Below, piece after piece: positions 43,420-51,844 of a stretch of 56,699 nt of DNA. Made by a program: the position numbers and the translations under genes. Position 1 is the stretch's first letter. Each line of letters starts with the position of its first letter. Under the pieces are notes generated by a model. That model worked only from the letters and a program-made list of their open reading frames with translations, was not told where the DNA came from and searched no databases. Source of the stretch: Paracoccus aerius (lineage in GTDB: Bacteria > Pseudomonadota > Alphaproteobacteria > Rhodobacterales > Rhodobacteraceae); the NCBI RefSeq assembly GCF_014656455.1, contig NZ_BNCL01000006.1:1-56699 (forward strand). Reading direction: 5' to 3'.

Positions 43420-46131
43420 ATGAGCGACGATCCGCGCCCGCACCCCGAGCAGTTCCTGGCCGAGGCCAATGCCGAAGCCGGCGGGGCTGGCGTTCCGCGC
43501 GGCAGACTTAAGCTTTTCCTGGGCGCTTCCCCTGGTGTCGGTAAGACATATGCCATGCTGGAGGAGGCGCTTGGCCGTGACCGAGCCGGCACGGACGTGG
43601 CCGTAGCCTTGGCCGAAACACATGGCCGCAAGGAAACGGCAGCGTTGCTGGCCCAGTTGGACCAGCTTCCGCGGCGTGTCATCACCTATCGCGACCGTCA
43701 GATGTCCGAGATGGACCTTGACGCGCTGCTGGCCCGCCGGCCACAGCTGGCCCTGATCGACGAGCTGGCGCATACCAACGTGCCAGGGTCCCGCCACCCC
43801 AAACGCTGGCAGGATGTCGAAGAGGTTCTGGCCGAAGGGATCGACGTCTATTCGACCCTGAACATCCAGCATATCGAAAGCCTCAATGATCTTGTGGCTA
43901 GGATCACCGGCATCCGCGTGCAGGAAACCGTCCCCGACACGGTTCTGCAGATGGCCGACGAGATCAAGCTGATCGACCTTCCGCCCGAGGATCTGATCCA
44001 GCGGATGCGCGAGGGCAAGGTCTACATGCCGGCCGAGGCGGGCAGGGCCCTTAGCAATTTCTTTTCCAAGCCCAACCTGACCGCCTTGCGCGAACTAGCG
44101 TTGCGCACCGCCGCAAGCCGGGTCGATGCCGACATGGCGACGCTGCGCCGCGGATTGGGCACGGGTCCTTCGCAGGACCGGCTGATGGTCTGCCTCGATG
44201 ACCCTGCGACTGCCAAGGGCCTTGTCCGCGCAGGCCGCCGCATGACCGACCGGGCGCGTATCCCATGGGTTGTGGCTACCGTGGTTACCCCTGCCATCGA
44301 GGGGCGCGGGCCCGCGGCCACGGGGGCCATGTCCGACGCGCTACAACTGGCTGAACGCTTAGGTGCCGAGACCAGGATGCTGCGGGCCGAAGGCGATGTG
44401 GCCCAGGCATTCGTGGAGGCGGCACGGCAATTGAACGTCACACGGCTGATCCTTGGGCGAAGCGCGCGAGCGGGGTGGGTTGCCCGCCTTTCGACCCTGA
44501 TCCGCCCGACATTGACCCAACGGCTGGTGGCCCAGGCCGAGGGGTTCGAGGTCACCCTTCTTGACCCGGCCCCCGACCGCACGACCCCCGCCGCCATTCC
44601 CTCGGTCCGGCGGCGCTCGGTTGCCTTTCGGCCCGCGCTCGGCCTTCTGCTGCATTCGGTTATGGCCACGACGGCTGCCACCTTGATCGCCTGGCCGTTC
44701 TGGCACATCCTTCCCGTTGCCTCGCTGGCCGTCATCTATTTGGTGGCCGTGCTGGCCGTCGCCATGCGACAGGGAACAGCAGGGGCGATCGCGACCAGCG
44801 TATGTTGCTTTCTTGCCTATAACTTCTTCTTCACGGGCCCCTATTTTTCGTTCCGGGTGGCGGCCGAGGAATCCTTCGTTGCCCTGATGGTCTTCACCAT
44901 CTCGGCGCTGTTCACGGGCCGTCTGGCGGGGCGACTGAAGAAGCAGATCGAATTCATGCGCGCAGACCAGACGCGTACCGAAACGCTCTATGATTTCGCC
45001 CGCAAGATCGCTTCGGCCACGACGACGGACGATGTACTCTGGGCGGCGGCAGCCCATATCGCGCATACCCTGCAATGCCATTCGCTGATCCTGATGCCGC
45101 GCGGCGGCGGCATTCTGGAACAGGTCCAGGGCTTCCCGTCAATCGAGGAGGAATTGGATCCGCATTCCCAGGCGGCCGCGCTATGGGCCTTCCAGAAGAA
45201 TGTCCCTGCAGGGCGCGACACGGACACATTGCCCACCGCGGGGTGGATGTTCCTGCCTTTGGCCACGCAGGGCGCCCCCATCGGTGCGGTGGGTTTGCGG
45301 TTCATTGATCCTGATCGGCGACTGGATCCGAACACGCGGCGTCTTCTTGCTGCGGTCGAGGACCAGATCGCGGTCGCGGTCGAACGCATCTCGGTCGAAG
45401 GCGATTTGGAGCAAGCGCGGCTGATCTCGGAAACCGAAAAGCTGCGCGCGGCCCTGTTGAATAGCGTCAGCCATGATCTGCGCACGCCCCTGGTGACGGT
45501 GATCGGTGCGTTGTCGGCCGTGGCGGATGGCGGTCTGCCCCTTGAGCAGAACCAGAAACTGGTGGTCGAGGCTTTGGACGAGGCGCGAAGGCTGGATCGC
45601 TTTGTCGGCAACCTGCTGGTCATGACCCGTCTTGGCCACGGCGCGTTGCGGCCGCGGCGGGAGATTGTCCCGGTCGACGAACTGATCGGCCGGGCGCGCA
45701 GCGACCTGGCCCGCGTCCTGGCCCCGTTCCATGTCGAAACGGAAACCGCGCCGGGAACGCCCCCGCTCTCTGTTGACCCGGTGCTGATAGGGCAGGCCAT
45801 CACAAACCTTCTGGAAAACGCCACGAAATATGCCCCCGAAGGAAGCACAATCAGGATAGCCGCTGAACAGGCGCCCAGCGGCGTGGCATTGACCGTGATG
45901 GACGAGGGGCCCGGGATTCCTGCTTCCGAACGCGACAGGGTCTTCGACATCTTTCACCGGGCGGTGCAAGGCGACGGGCATCCGGCGGGCACAGGCCTGG
46001 GCCTTGCCATCGTCAAGGGCATGGTCGAGGCTCATGATGGCAGTATCGAAGTGATCGATCCGCCTGGATCTTGCGGCGCGGCCATCCGCATGATCCTGCC
46101 CGCCGCCGTGCCTGGGGATGCCGATGCCTGA
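43420..46131 (+). CDS. kdpD: Sensor histidine kinase KdpD
   Basis: 903 residues. The N-terminal KdpD domain has Walker-like LGASPGVGKTYAMLEEA and DELAHTNVPGSRHPKRWQDV. A universal-stress-like domain (about 240-370) comes next, then four membrane helices (about 400-500, including ATSVCCFLAYNFFFTGPYFSF) and a GAF region. The dimerisation helix NSVSHDLRTPL has the phospho-His near 685. The ATPase domain has GQAITNLLENATKYA and GTGLGLAIVKGMVEAHDG. AAGG is 5 nt before ATG 43420, so GTG 43417 is less likely. It overlaps kdpE. Confidence 0.96.
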   Translation: MSDDPRPHPEQFLAEANAEAGGAGVPRGRLKLFLGASPGVGKTYAMLEEALGRDRAGTDVAVALAETHGRKETAALLAQLDQLPRRVITYRDRQMSEMDLDALLARRPQLALIDELAHTNVPGSRHPKRWQDVEEVLAEGIDVYSTLNIQHIESLNDLVARITGIRVQETVPDTVLQMADEIKLIDLPPEDLIQRMREGKVYMPAEAGRALSNFFSKPNLTALRELALRTAASRVDADMATLRRGLGTGPSQDRLMVCLDDPATAKGLVRAGRRMTDRARIPWVVATVVTPAIEGRGPAATGAMSDALQLAERLGAETRMLRAEGDVAQAFVEAARQLNVTRLILGRSARAGWVARLSTLIRPTLTQRLVAQAEGFEVTLLDPAPDRTTPAAIPSVRRRSVAFRPALGLLLHSVMATTAATLIAWPFWHILPVASLAVIYLVAVLAVAMRQGTAGAIATSVCCFLAYNFFFTGPYFSFRVAAEESFVALMVFTISALFTGRLAGRLKKQIEFMRADQTRTETLYDFARKIASATTTDDVLWAAAAHIAHTLQCHSLILMPRGGGILEQVQGFPSIEEELDPHSQAAALWAFQKNVPAGRDTDTLPTAGWMFLPLATQGAPIGAVGLRFIDPDRRLDPNTRRLLAAVEDQIAVAVERISVEGDLEQARLISETEKLRAALLNSVSHDLRTPLVTVIGALSAVADGGLPLEQNQKLVVEALDEARRLDRFVGNLLVMTRLGHGALRPRREIVPVDELIGRARSDLARVLAPFHVETETAPGTPPLSVDPVLIGQAITNLLENATKYAPEGSTIRIAAEQAPSGVALTVMDEGPGIPASERDRVFDIFHRAVQGDGHPAGTGLGLAIVKGMVEAHDGSIEVIDPPGSCGAAIRMILPAAVPGDADA

Positions 46132-46825
46132 CCCTTCTTCGTCCCTGCGCGTCCTTGTGATCGAGGATGAGGCGCCGATCCGTCGCTTCCTGCGCATTGT
46201 CATGGAAGGCGCAGGCCATGCCATGGACGAAGCGGCCCGCGGGCGCGAAGGGATAGAACGCGCCGCGACGGGTGCGCCTTCGGCGGTCGTCCTGGATCTT
46301 GGTCTGCCCGATATGGACGGCAAGGCCGTGATCGCGGCAATTCGCGAATGGTCCGACGTGCCGATCGTCGTTGTCTCGGTCCGTTCGGCAGAAGCGGACA
46401 TTGTCGCCGCGCTTGACGCTGGCGCCGACGACTATGTCACCAAGCCCTTTGCCCCTGCAGAACTGTTGGCCCGGCTGAGGGCCTTGGTGCGCCGCCACGG
46501 CAGCAGCGCGGCAGCCGCGCCTGTGCTGACACATGGCACCTTATCGATCGACTTTGCCGCACGCACCGTGACCCTGGCTGACATGCCCTTGCGCCTGACA
46601 CGAAAGGAATTCGACGTGCTGGCGCTTCTGGCGCGTAATGCCGGCCGATTGCTGACGCATCGCGAACTGCTGGACACGGTTTGGGGTCCCGCTCACCAGA
46701 GCGACAACCATTACCTTCGCATAGCCGTGGGGCATTTGCGCGAAAAGTTGGGCGATGATGCAGCTGCACCACGACTGATCTTCACGGAACCCGGTATCGG
46801 CTACCGATTTGCCGCAGCAGGATGA
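46124..46825 (+). CDS. kdpE: Response regulator KdpE (OmpR family)
   Basis: 233 residues. Receiver domain RVLVIEDEAPIRRFLRI with phospho-Asp in VVLDLGLPDMDG (residue 58 from this start) and Lys in DYVTKPFAP. The C-terminal winged helix has PLRLTRKEFDVLALLARNAGRLLTHRELLDTVWG and NHYLRIAVGHLREKL. It overlaps the end of kdpD by 8 nt. A start two codons earlier (46118) is possible, but GGGG at 46114-46117 fits 46124 better. Its probable binding site is the direct repeat at 38835. Confidence 0.95.
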   Translation: MPDPSSSLRVLVIEDEAPIRRFLRIVMEGAGHAMDEAARGREGIERAATGAPSAVVLDLGLPDMDGKAVIAAIREWSDVPIVVVSVRSAEADIVAALDAGADDYVTKPFAPAELLARLRALVRRHGSSAAAAPVLTHGTLSIDFAARTVTLADMPLRLTRKEFDVLALLARNAGRLLTHRELLDTVWGPAHQSDNHYLRIAVGHLREKLGDDAAAPRLIFTEPGIGYRFAAAG

Positions 46826-47247
46826 GCTTCCAGTTCATCAAGGAGGTGATTGCCCGGCAATTCGCGCAGGAAGGTCAAATGCTGTGGTCCGATAGACAGT
46901 TCGCCTCTGACCGGGCTCGATCTCCTCTATCGTCGGCGTTCAAACCTACACCTGCTCCATGACGCTCCATGCTTTCCCCCTGCGGCTTTTGCGGCCCGAA
47001 CATAGGCATAGCGCGTCGGCTTGAAGCTGCCCAGCATCGTGCAGACCCCGCAAGGTCATGCTTTTCTCCTGATGAAGCCGGACCGTCAGGAGATATCTGC
47101 CGCTCCATATCTGGCGCCGCAGTGAAGCTTTCTCGGGCGAGCCACTCAACCATGCCGCACCGAAATTCTCCACTGACCCCAGGTATGAATGGGCGCTCCG
47201 GTCCGCGAGGTTTATCAAGCACGCGTGGAACGTCCGTCCATCAGAGG
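46826..47247. other. 422-bp region between kdpE and a TetR gene, no gene recognised
   Basis: Minus-strand frames exist (for example one opening with AGGAG before an ATG near 47058), but they encode no recognisable domain and overlap one another. No hairpin-T terminator is obvious after kdpE. Confidence 0.4.
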
Positions 47248-47847
47248 CTATGGCGCGTGTTCCGCCAGAAGTCCCTCGGCCAGCATCCGGAACGCCTCCT
47301 GCGCCTTGGGAAGCGTCGCTGATGGGTCCTCGCATGCCGCCACCCAAAACGCCGCGTTGAGGGCCGCGCCGTTCAGGAGGCGCGAGGCCGCCTCAACGTC
47401 CACCGTCCGCAGCACGCCTTGGGCCAGCAGTGCGGCGACCGCCGCGCGCGTGGCGTCCAGGCAGCGGTTCTGGCTCGGCCAATGGGCCGGATCGCCCAGC
47501 ACCGCCGGCCCGTCGCGCAGGACGATGCGCTGCACCTCGGGGTCTAGCGCCATTTCGATATAGGCGCTGCCCTCGGCCAGAAGTGCATCCCAGATGGTCG
47601 CTTCTGCCTCGGCGAGGGCGCGCGCCCGGGCCGCCATCTCTGCGTCGATCTGGTCCACGACCGCCGCGAAGAGACCCTTCTTGTCGCCGAAGTTGTGATA
47701 GAGCGCACCGCGCGTCAGCCCGGCAGCTGCCGTCAGATCGTCCATCGAGGTGTTTGCGAAGCCCTTTTCGGCAAAGGCCGCGCGGGCCGAGGCGACCAGC
47801 TTGCGCCGTGTCTCCTCCATCATCTCGGCGCGTGTTCTCCGGGTCAT
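47248..47847 (-). CDS. TetR-family transcriptional regulator
   Basis: 199 residues. HTH MEETRRKLVASARAAFAEKGFANTSMDDLTAAAGLTRGALYHNFGDKKGLF, then a TetR C-terminal domain typical of repressors such as those labelled TetR_C_33 (ALDPEVQRIVLRDGPAVLGDPAHW). It is divergent from a RidA-family gene. Two perfect 17-bp palindromes in the 137-bp gap are its likely operators. Confidence 0.9.
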   Translation of the reverse strand: MTRRTRAEMMEETRRKLVASARAAFAEKGFANTSMDDLTAAAGLTRGALYHNFGDKKGLFAAVVDQIDAEMAARARALAEAEATIWDALLAEGSAYIEMALDPEVQRIVLRDGPAVLGDPAHWPSQNRCLDATRAAVAALLAQGVLRTVDVEAASRLLNGAALNAAFWVAACEDPSATLPKAQEAFRMLAEGLLAEHAP

Positions 47848-47872
47848 CTTGTATCCTCGCCCACAACCGTTG

Positions 47873-47889
47873 ACATACGGATCGTATGT
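47873..47889. promoter_or_regulatory. TetR operator 1 (perfect palindrome)
   Basis: ACATACGGATCGTATGT: arms ACATACG/CGTATGT around a 3-base centre. It is 26 bp upstream of the TetR start codon. Confidence 0.72.
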
Positions 47890-47900
47890 GAATAGAACTT

Positions 47901-47917
47901 AGATACGCAGCGTATCT
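47901..47917. promoter_or_regulatory. TetR operator 2 (perfect palindrome)
   Basis: AGATACGCAGCGTATCT: arms AGATACG/CGTATCT around a 3-base centre. It shares ATACG-N3-CGTAT with operator 1, with centres 28 bp apart. Confidence 0.72.
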
Positions 47918-47984
47918 GAATCGACGCCCCGAGGGAAGCGCTTCCCCAGGCTCGACACATCATTCGATAGCAGGAGAAAGACCC

Positions 47985-48386
47985 ATGCCACCACGCGACG
48001 CGATCTACCCCGCAAACTCTGCCCGCCACGCCCTTTATGACAAGCACGGCTATTCCCCTGCCGTCCGCGCGGGCGAACTGCTGTTCGTGTCAGGTCAGGT
48101 GGGCAGCTGCGAGGACGGCTTGCCCGAGGACAGCTATCTCGGCCAGGTCGAGCGCGCCTTCGCCAATCTCGGGGCAGTGCTTGAGGCCGCGGGCTGCGGC
48201 TTCGACGACATCATCGACGTGACCACCTTCCACACCGACCCCGAGGCGCAGCTTCCCATCTTCATGCCGGTAAAGGACCGCTTCTTTGCGGGCAGGCCGT
48301 TTCCGACCTGGACCGCCGTCGGGGTGACCTGGCTTGCCGGCTTCGACCTCGAGATCAAGGTCATCGCCCGCGTCCCGAAAGCATGA
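47985..48386 (+). CDS. RidA/YjgF-family protein
   Basis: 133 residues: HALYDKHGYSPAVRAGELLFVSGQVG, then QVERAFANLGAVLEAAGCGFDDIIDVTTFHTD and FPTWTAVGVTWLAGFDLEIKVIARV. This is the YjgF/RidA trimeric fold. Canonical RidA has an Arg in the late catalytic segment that hydrolyses enamines/imines; here that position falls in FPTWTAVGV, so it may belong to another Rid subgroup. AGGAG precedes ATG 47985. Probably controlled by the divergent TetR. Confidence 0.87.
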   Translation: MPPRDAIYPANSARHALYDKHGYSPAVRAGELLFVSGQVGSCEDGLPEDSYLGQVERAFANLGAVLEAAGCGFDDIIDVTTFHTDPEAQLPIFMPVKDRFFAGRPFPTWTAVGVTWLAGFDLEIKVIARVPKA

Positions 48387-48392
48387 TCAGCA

Positions 48393-48423
48393 GCCGCAGC
48401 GGGACTCTGGTGCCCGCTGCGGC
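48393..48423. terminator. Strong hairpin between convergent genes, probable terminator
   Basis: GCCGCAGCGGG and CCCGCTGCGGC form a perfect 11-bp stem with a 9-base loop. It sits 6 bp after the RidA stop codon. There is no clear T-run, so it may act as a transcription pause or RNA 3' end. Confidence 0.55.
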
Positions 48424-48539
48424 CGTCAGGCTCCACGAGAAGGCCGCCCCCCTCGCAAGATGGGGTCATGGACCGGTATCCTCGTGTCCCATTTGGCCGG
48501 CGGATATGCGACCCGGTTGGGGCCGGTGCTGCGGGTCCG

Positions 48540-49178
48540 CTATACCAGGCACCGCTGGACCAGCACGAGATTGTCCTCCAGCATCGCCTCGGTGCCATTC
48601 GGGCCGCGCCCGGGACGCGTGACGATCTCGGCTGCAATTACCTTCAGGCCAGGCGCGGGAACGCCGACCGCGGCCAGTTCCCCGGCCATGGTAGGGAAGA
48701 TGGTCGAAGGCGTTGCCTCCAGGCTCCAGGGGGGCGGGGCGGCGTGCGAAAGGACCAGAAGATGACCGCCCGGCCGCAGCCGTCCGGCAGCCTGACGGAT
48801 GATCGCGGCGCGCGCCAAGGCAACGGGCGACTGCAGGTAAAGTGCGGTGATCAGGTCGAACTCGCCCTGCGGAAAGGCGACAGACAGATCGCACCTCTCG
48901 AATTTTGCATGATGCTCCAAGCCGTGATCGGCAGCGCGGGCACGGGCGCGGGCGACAGCGGTTTCAGAGATGTCGCAGCCGTACGCCTGCCAGCCCTGCT
49001 GTGCCAGCCAGATCACGTCGTCGCCATGGGAGGCGCCGAGGTCCAAGGCCCGGCCCGGCGTCAGCCCGGCCGCGATCCGCATGAGGGCCGCCGTGGCGCG
49101 GCCACTCGATGTGGTGCGCTTGGTCAGATAGAACTCTTCCCAAAAGGCTGTCGGGTCTTGGTGCGGATCGGCGATCAT
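48540..49178 (-). CDS. Class I SAM-dependent methyltransferase
   Basis: 212 residues. Motif I is ALDLGASHGDDVIWLAQQGW, followed by acidic YGCDISETAVARARARA, FERCDLSVAFPQGEFDLITALYL and RLRPGGHLLVLSH, a full Rossmann methyltransferase fold. The N-terminal PTAFWEEFYLTKRTTSSGRAT resembles small-molecule or thiol/metalloid methyltransferases of the TehB type. Its ATG overlaps the MFS stop (ATGA). The substrate is not known; it may modify the compound exported by the MFS protein. Confidence 0.86.
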   Translation of the reverse strand: MIADPHQDPTAFWEEFYLTKRTTSSGRATAALMRIAAGLTPGRALDLGASHGDDVIWLAQQGWQAYGCDISETAVARARARAADHGLEHHAKFERCDLSVAFPQGEFDLITALYLQSPVALARAAIIRQAAGRLRPGGHLLVLSHAAPPPWSLEATPSTIFPTMAGELAAVGVPAPGLKVIAAEIVTRPGRGPNGTEAMLEDNLVLVQRCLV

Positions 49179-50578
49179 GCTTCTGTCCTTTGTTGATGGA
49201 AACTGCTTACTCGCAGCATGACCAGTGCCAGCAGTGCCGCCGCTCCGGTCGTGCTGATCTGCAGCCACATCATCGTGGCTGCCGCCTCGAGCCCCGTTTG
49301 CGTCTCGAGCGCTTGCCCATAGACGGCAAGGCTCAATGCGATCGAGGCGGCCATGCTGACCTGCTGCATGGTTTGGATCGCACCGGCCCCCGCCCCGGCC
49401 AGCAACTTCGGCAAGCCCCACATGCCCAACTGCATGACCGACGTTACCGTAAGCCCCATCGCCGCCCCTGCCGCCAGCATCCCCGCCCGCAACGGCCAGA
49501 GGTGGGTCGGCGTCAGCCCCGGCAGGATCGCGTGGATCAGCAGGAAGCTGCCGCAAAGCAGCAGGGTCCCAAGCGCCACCCGCGCCAGCGGCTGCAGCGC
49601 AAGGCGCCCGGATGTCCACGACCCTGCCACCACGCCGGCGGGAAAGCCCGCCGTCACCAGCCCCGCTTGCAGCGGGCTGAGGCCCAATTCACTCTGCAGG
49701 GCCAGTGACAGGACAACGAAGAAGCCAGGCGGCGCGGAGACGGCCAGCAGAAGGAAGACGAGGCTCCAGCAGAAGCTCGGCTTGCGCAGGAGGGTGGGTG
49801 GGATCAGCGCCGCAGAGCCTGCCTGCGCCGTCATCCGCGCGAAGACGGCGGCGCAGGGCAAGGCCGCGGCGAGCAAGAGGAAGACGGGTGCCGGCCAGCT
49901 GAACACGGGACCAAGGGACAGCGGCGCCACAAGGCAGAGGATGGCTGCGGCGAAGCTGGCGATTTCGGCCGGTCGGCTGCCACCGGCGGTGCCGCCGTCG
50001 TGCGGGGCCAGCCGCCATGAGGCCAGCAGCATCACGGCGAGCGCGAGCATCGCCTCGGCCAGGAAGATCGCGCGCCAGCCGAGCCAAACCGGCGCGGCCA
50101 CCATCAGCGCGCCCGCCACCAGCGGCCCGCAGACCGAAGCGAAGGAACCCGTCATCGCCAGACGCGCGAATGCGCCGGACTGGGCAACAGGCGCGAAGAG
50201 CCGCGGGATCATCGCCAGCGCCTGCGGCGCCAGCGCAGCGGCTCCAACCCCCTGCAGCATCCGCGCGCCCGCCAGAAGCAGTGGCCCTGGCGCGAGAGCG
50301 GATAGAAGCGCCCCCATCAGGAACAGCGTGCCTCCCACAAGAAAGACGCGCCGCCGCCCGAAGCGGTCGCCGGCCTGTCCTGCCGGCAGCAGCAGCATTG
50401 CCACGACCAGGGGATAGGCCCCCATGATCAGCGCCAGTGGCCCGGTACCGAGACCAAGATCGGCGCCGATCCCCGGCATGGCGATCGCCATCATCGGCAC
50501 GTCGGCAATGGTCATAGCCATGCCGATGAGCAGCGAAACGAAGCCGCGCGCTGCGCCGGGGGTGGGGTAGACATTCAT
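49175..50578 (-). CDS. MFS transporter, DHA2-like (14-TM) multidrug efflux protein
   Basis: 467 residues from ATG 50578. The opening helix FVSLLIGMAMTIADVPMMAIAMPGIGADLGL and the motif-A-like GQAGDRFGRRRVFLVGG are typical of drug:H+ antiporters; about 14 hydrophobic segments. An ATG at 50602 is in frame and gives 8 more residues; neither has a clear Shine-Dalgarno. It forms an operon with the methyltransferase and is divergent from an Rrf2-type regulator. Confidence 0.86.
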   Translation of the reverse strand: MNVYPTPGAARGFVSLLIGMAMTIADVPMMAIAMPGIGADLGLGTGPLALIMGAYPLVVAMLLLPAGQAGDRFGRRRVFLVGGTLFLMGALLSALAPGPLLLAGARMLQGVGAAALAPQALAMIPRLFAPVAQSGAFARLAMTGSFASVCGPLVAGALMVAAPVWLGWRAIFLAEAMLALAVMLLASWRLAPHDGGTAGGSRPAEIASFAAAILCLVAPLSLGPVFSWPAPVFLLLAAALPCAAVFARMTAQAGSAALIPPTLLRKPSFCWSLVFLLLAVSAPPGFFVVLSLALQSELGLSPLQAGLVTAGFPAGVVAGSWTSGRLALQPLARVALGTLLLCGSFLLIHAILPGLTPTHLWPLRAGMLAAGAAMGLTVTSVMQLGMWGLPKLLAGAGAGAIQTMQQVSMAASIALSLAVYGQALETQTGLEAAATMMWLQISTTGAAALLALVMLRVSSFHQQRTEA

Positions 50579-50634
50579 GTTCGGCGGATCATGTAACTTC
50601 ATAAGTATCTTGATAGCACAAATTTCTCTCGTCA

Positions 50635-50653
50635 TGTAATACCTAAAGTTACA
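50635..50653. promoter_or_regulatory. Candidate Rrf2 operator
   Basis: TGTAATACCTAAAGTTACA: TGTAA/TTACA arms with an AT-rich centre. A second half-site TGTAACTT occurs at 50592-50599, in inverted orientation to AAGTTACA here. Both lie between the divergent MFS and Rrf2 genes. Confidence 0.5.
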
Positions 50654-50669
50654 AGGTCGGAGGAACCGG

Positions 50670-51098
50670 ATGAACCAAGACACTCGCCTTTCCCGCCTGC
50701 TGCATGTGCTGCTGCACATGGCGCAGACCGATGCGCCGATGACCTCGCAGCAGATTGCGGAGATGCTCGGCTCGAATGCGGTGGTGGTGCGGCGGATCAT
50801 GGCCGGGCTGCGCGACGGCGGCTATGTCGAGGCCGGACGCGGCCATGGCGGCGGCTGGCGGATCATTCGGCGCACGGACGAGATCACGGTTCTGGACGTC
50901 TACCGCTCGCTCGGTTCGCCTGACCTCTTCGCCTTCGGCTTCTCGAATCCCAGCCCCTCTTGCCTGGTCGAGCAGTCGGTGAATGCCATGATCGCGGACC
51001 GCATCGAGGCGGCTACTGCAGCCATCCTGGAGGAGTTCGGTGCCTTGCACCTGTCGCAGATCGAGACGGAGGTGCGGGAGAGGGTGACGAAAACGTAG
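50670..51098 (+). CDS. Rrf2-family transcriptional regulator
   Basis: 142 residues. Winged helix LSRLLHVLLHMAQTDAPMTSQQIAEMLGSNAVVVRRIMAGLRDGGYVEAGRGHGGGWRI. Only one Cys is present (PSPSCLVEQSVN), so the three-Cys Fe-S site of IscR/NsrR is absent. It belongs with YwnA-like members that may sense oxidants or thiol-reactive compounds through a single Cys. GGAGG precedes the ATG. It is divergent from the MFS-methyltransferase operon. Confidence 0.88.
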   Translation: MNQDTRLSRLLHVLLHMAQTDAPMTSQQIAEMLGSNAVVVRRIMAGLRDGGYVEAGRGHGGGWRIIRRTDEITVLDVYRSLGSPDLFAFGFSNPSPSCLVEQSVNAMIADRIEAATAAILEEFGALHLSQIETEVRERVTKT

Positions 51099-51169
51099 CA
51101 CCGTACGCAGACGTCATGCGGATGTCCCGCTGCTCGACGTGGCCAATCGGGCCTGCTTGAATGACCGGT

Positions 51170-51460
51170 TCATTCCTTTGGCTGCCAACGCGATGCCGTT
51201 CCGCCGTCCACGAACAATTCTAGGCCAGCGATGAAGCTCGCCTCATCGCTGAGAACGAAAAGCGCAGCGGAGGCAACTTCGTTTGGGCTGCGCCATTAGC
51301 CCCATTGTCGGGGTAGCAACAATGACTGCGCGGACGTCGTCTGGAACAGCCGTGTCCGTAGATGCAGGGGCAGAAGATCGACGCGGATGCCGCGGGGGAT
51401 CAATTCCGCCGTCCAAGTGCGGGCACCAGCATCAAGCCTGATAACACTCATGATGAGGTT
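51170..51460 (-). pseudogene. Remnant of an SDR-family oxidoreductase (C-terminal part)
   Basis: Read on the minus strand: ARTWTAELIPRGIRVDLLPL, then after a damaged stretch with a stop codon (TAG-like break in the PRQWG region) PNEVASAALFVLSDEASFIAGLELFVDGG and the stop TGA at 51172-51170. These match the last third of classical SDRs (xxDxxxxFIxGxELxVDGG). The N-terminal part with the cofactor site is absent and the middle carries indels, so it is a decayed gene. Confidence 0.75.
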
Positions 51461-51844
51461 GATTTTGGTGCAGGTCCGCCGGGATGTAGAACAAAACAAG
51501 CAAAAGGGCCGTTGCTCTTCATCTTGTTGAGGACCGTTCAATATCCGGCGGACGCCTGAGCTTTATCCTTAGGTTGCACTTTTCAGCTCTGGCCGATGCA
51601 GAGGGTCAAAGGGGCGCCCCCTGAAGCATATGCCTACCGTGGACGAGGAGCGGAGAGCGCCTCATGAACGGCCCATCAGTAAGTGTTGATCGAGGGCTGC
51701 ACTTCATTCAGCAGTGTCCAAGCAGCCTGGCAACTGTGGCATCATGCCAAGAACATGATCGGGAAAACAAAGCCATTCCTGCAGCCATTGGCTTGATGAC
51801 GGGAAAAACCTGAAGGGGCGCCATTGCTCAGAGGACTTCGTGAA
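51461..51844. other. 384-bp region upstream of the FUSC gene, no gene recognised
   Basis: It contains the decayed upstream side of the SDR remnant and then the FUSC promoter region. Nothing else is recognised. GAAGGGG (51812-51818) before TTG 51824 could serve an alternative FUSC start. Confidence 0.4.

Noticed and set aside
46875..47347. Overlapping minus-strand frames between kdpE and the TetR gene
   Set aside because: They overlap each other and the TetR 3' end, with no domain or conserved start context.
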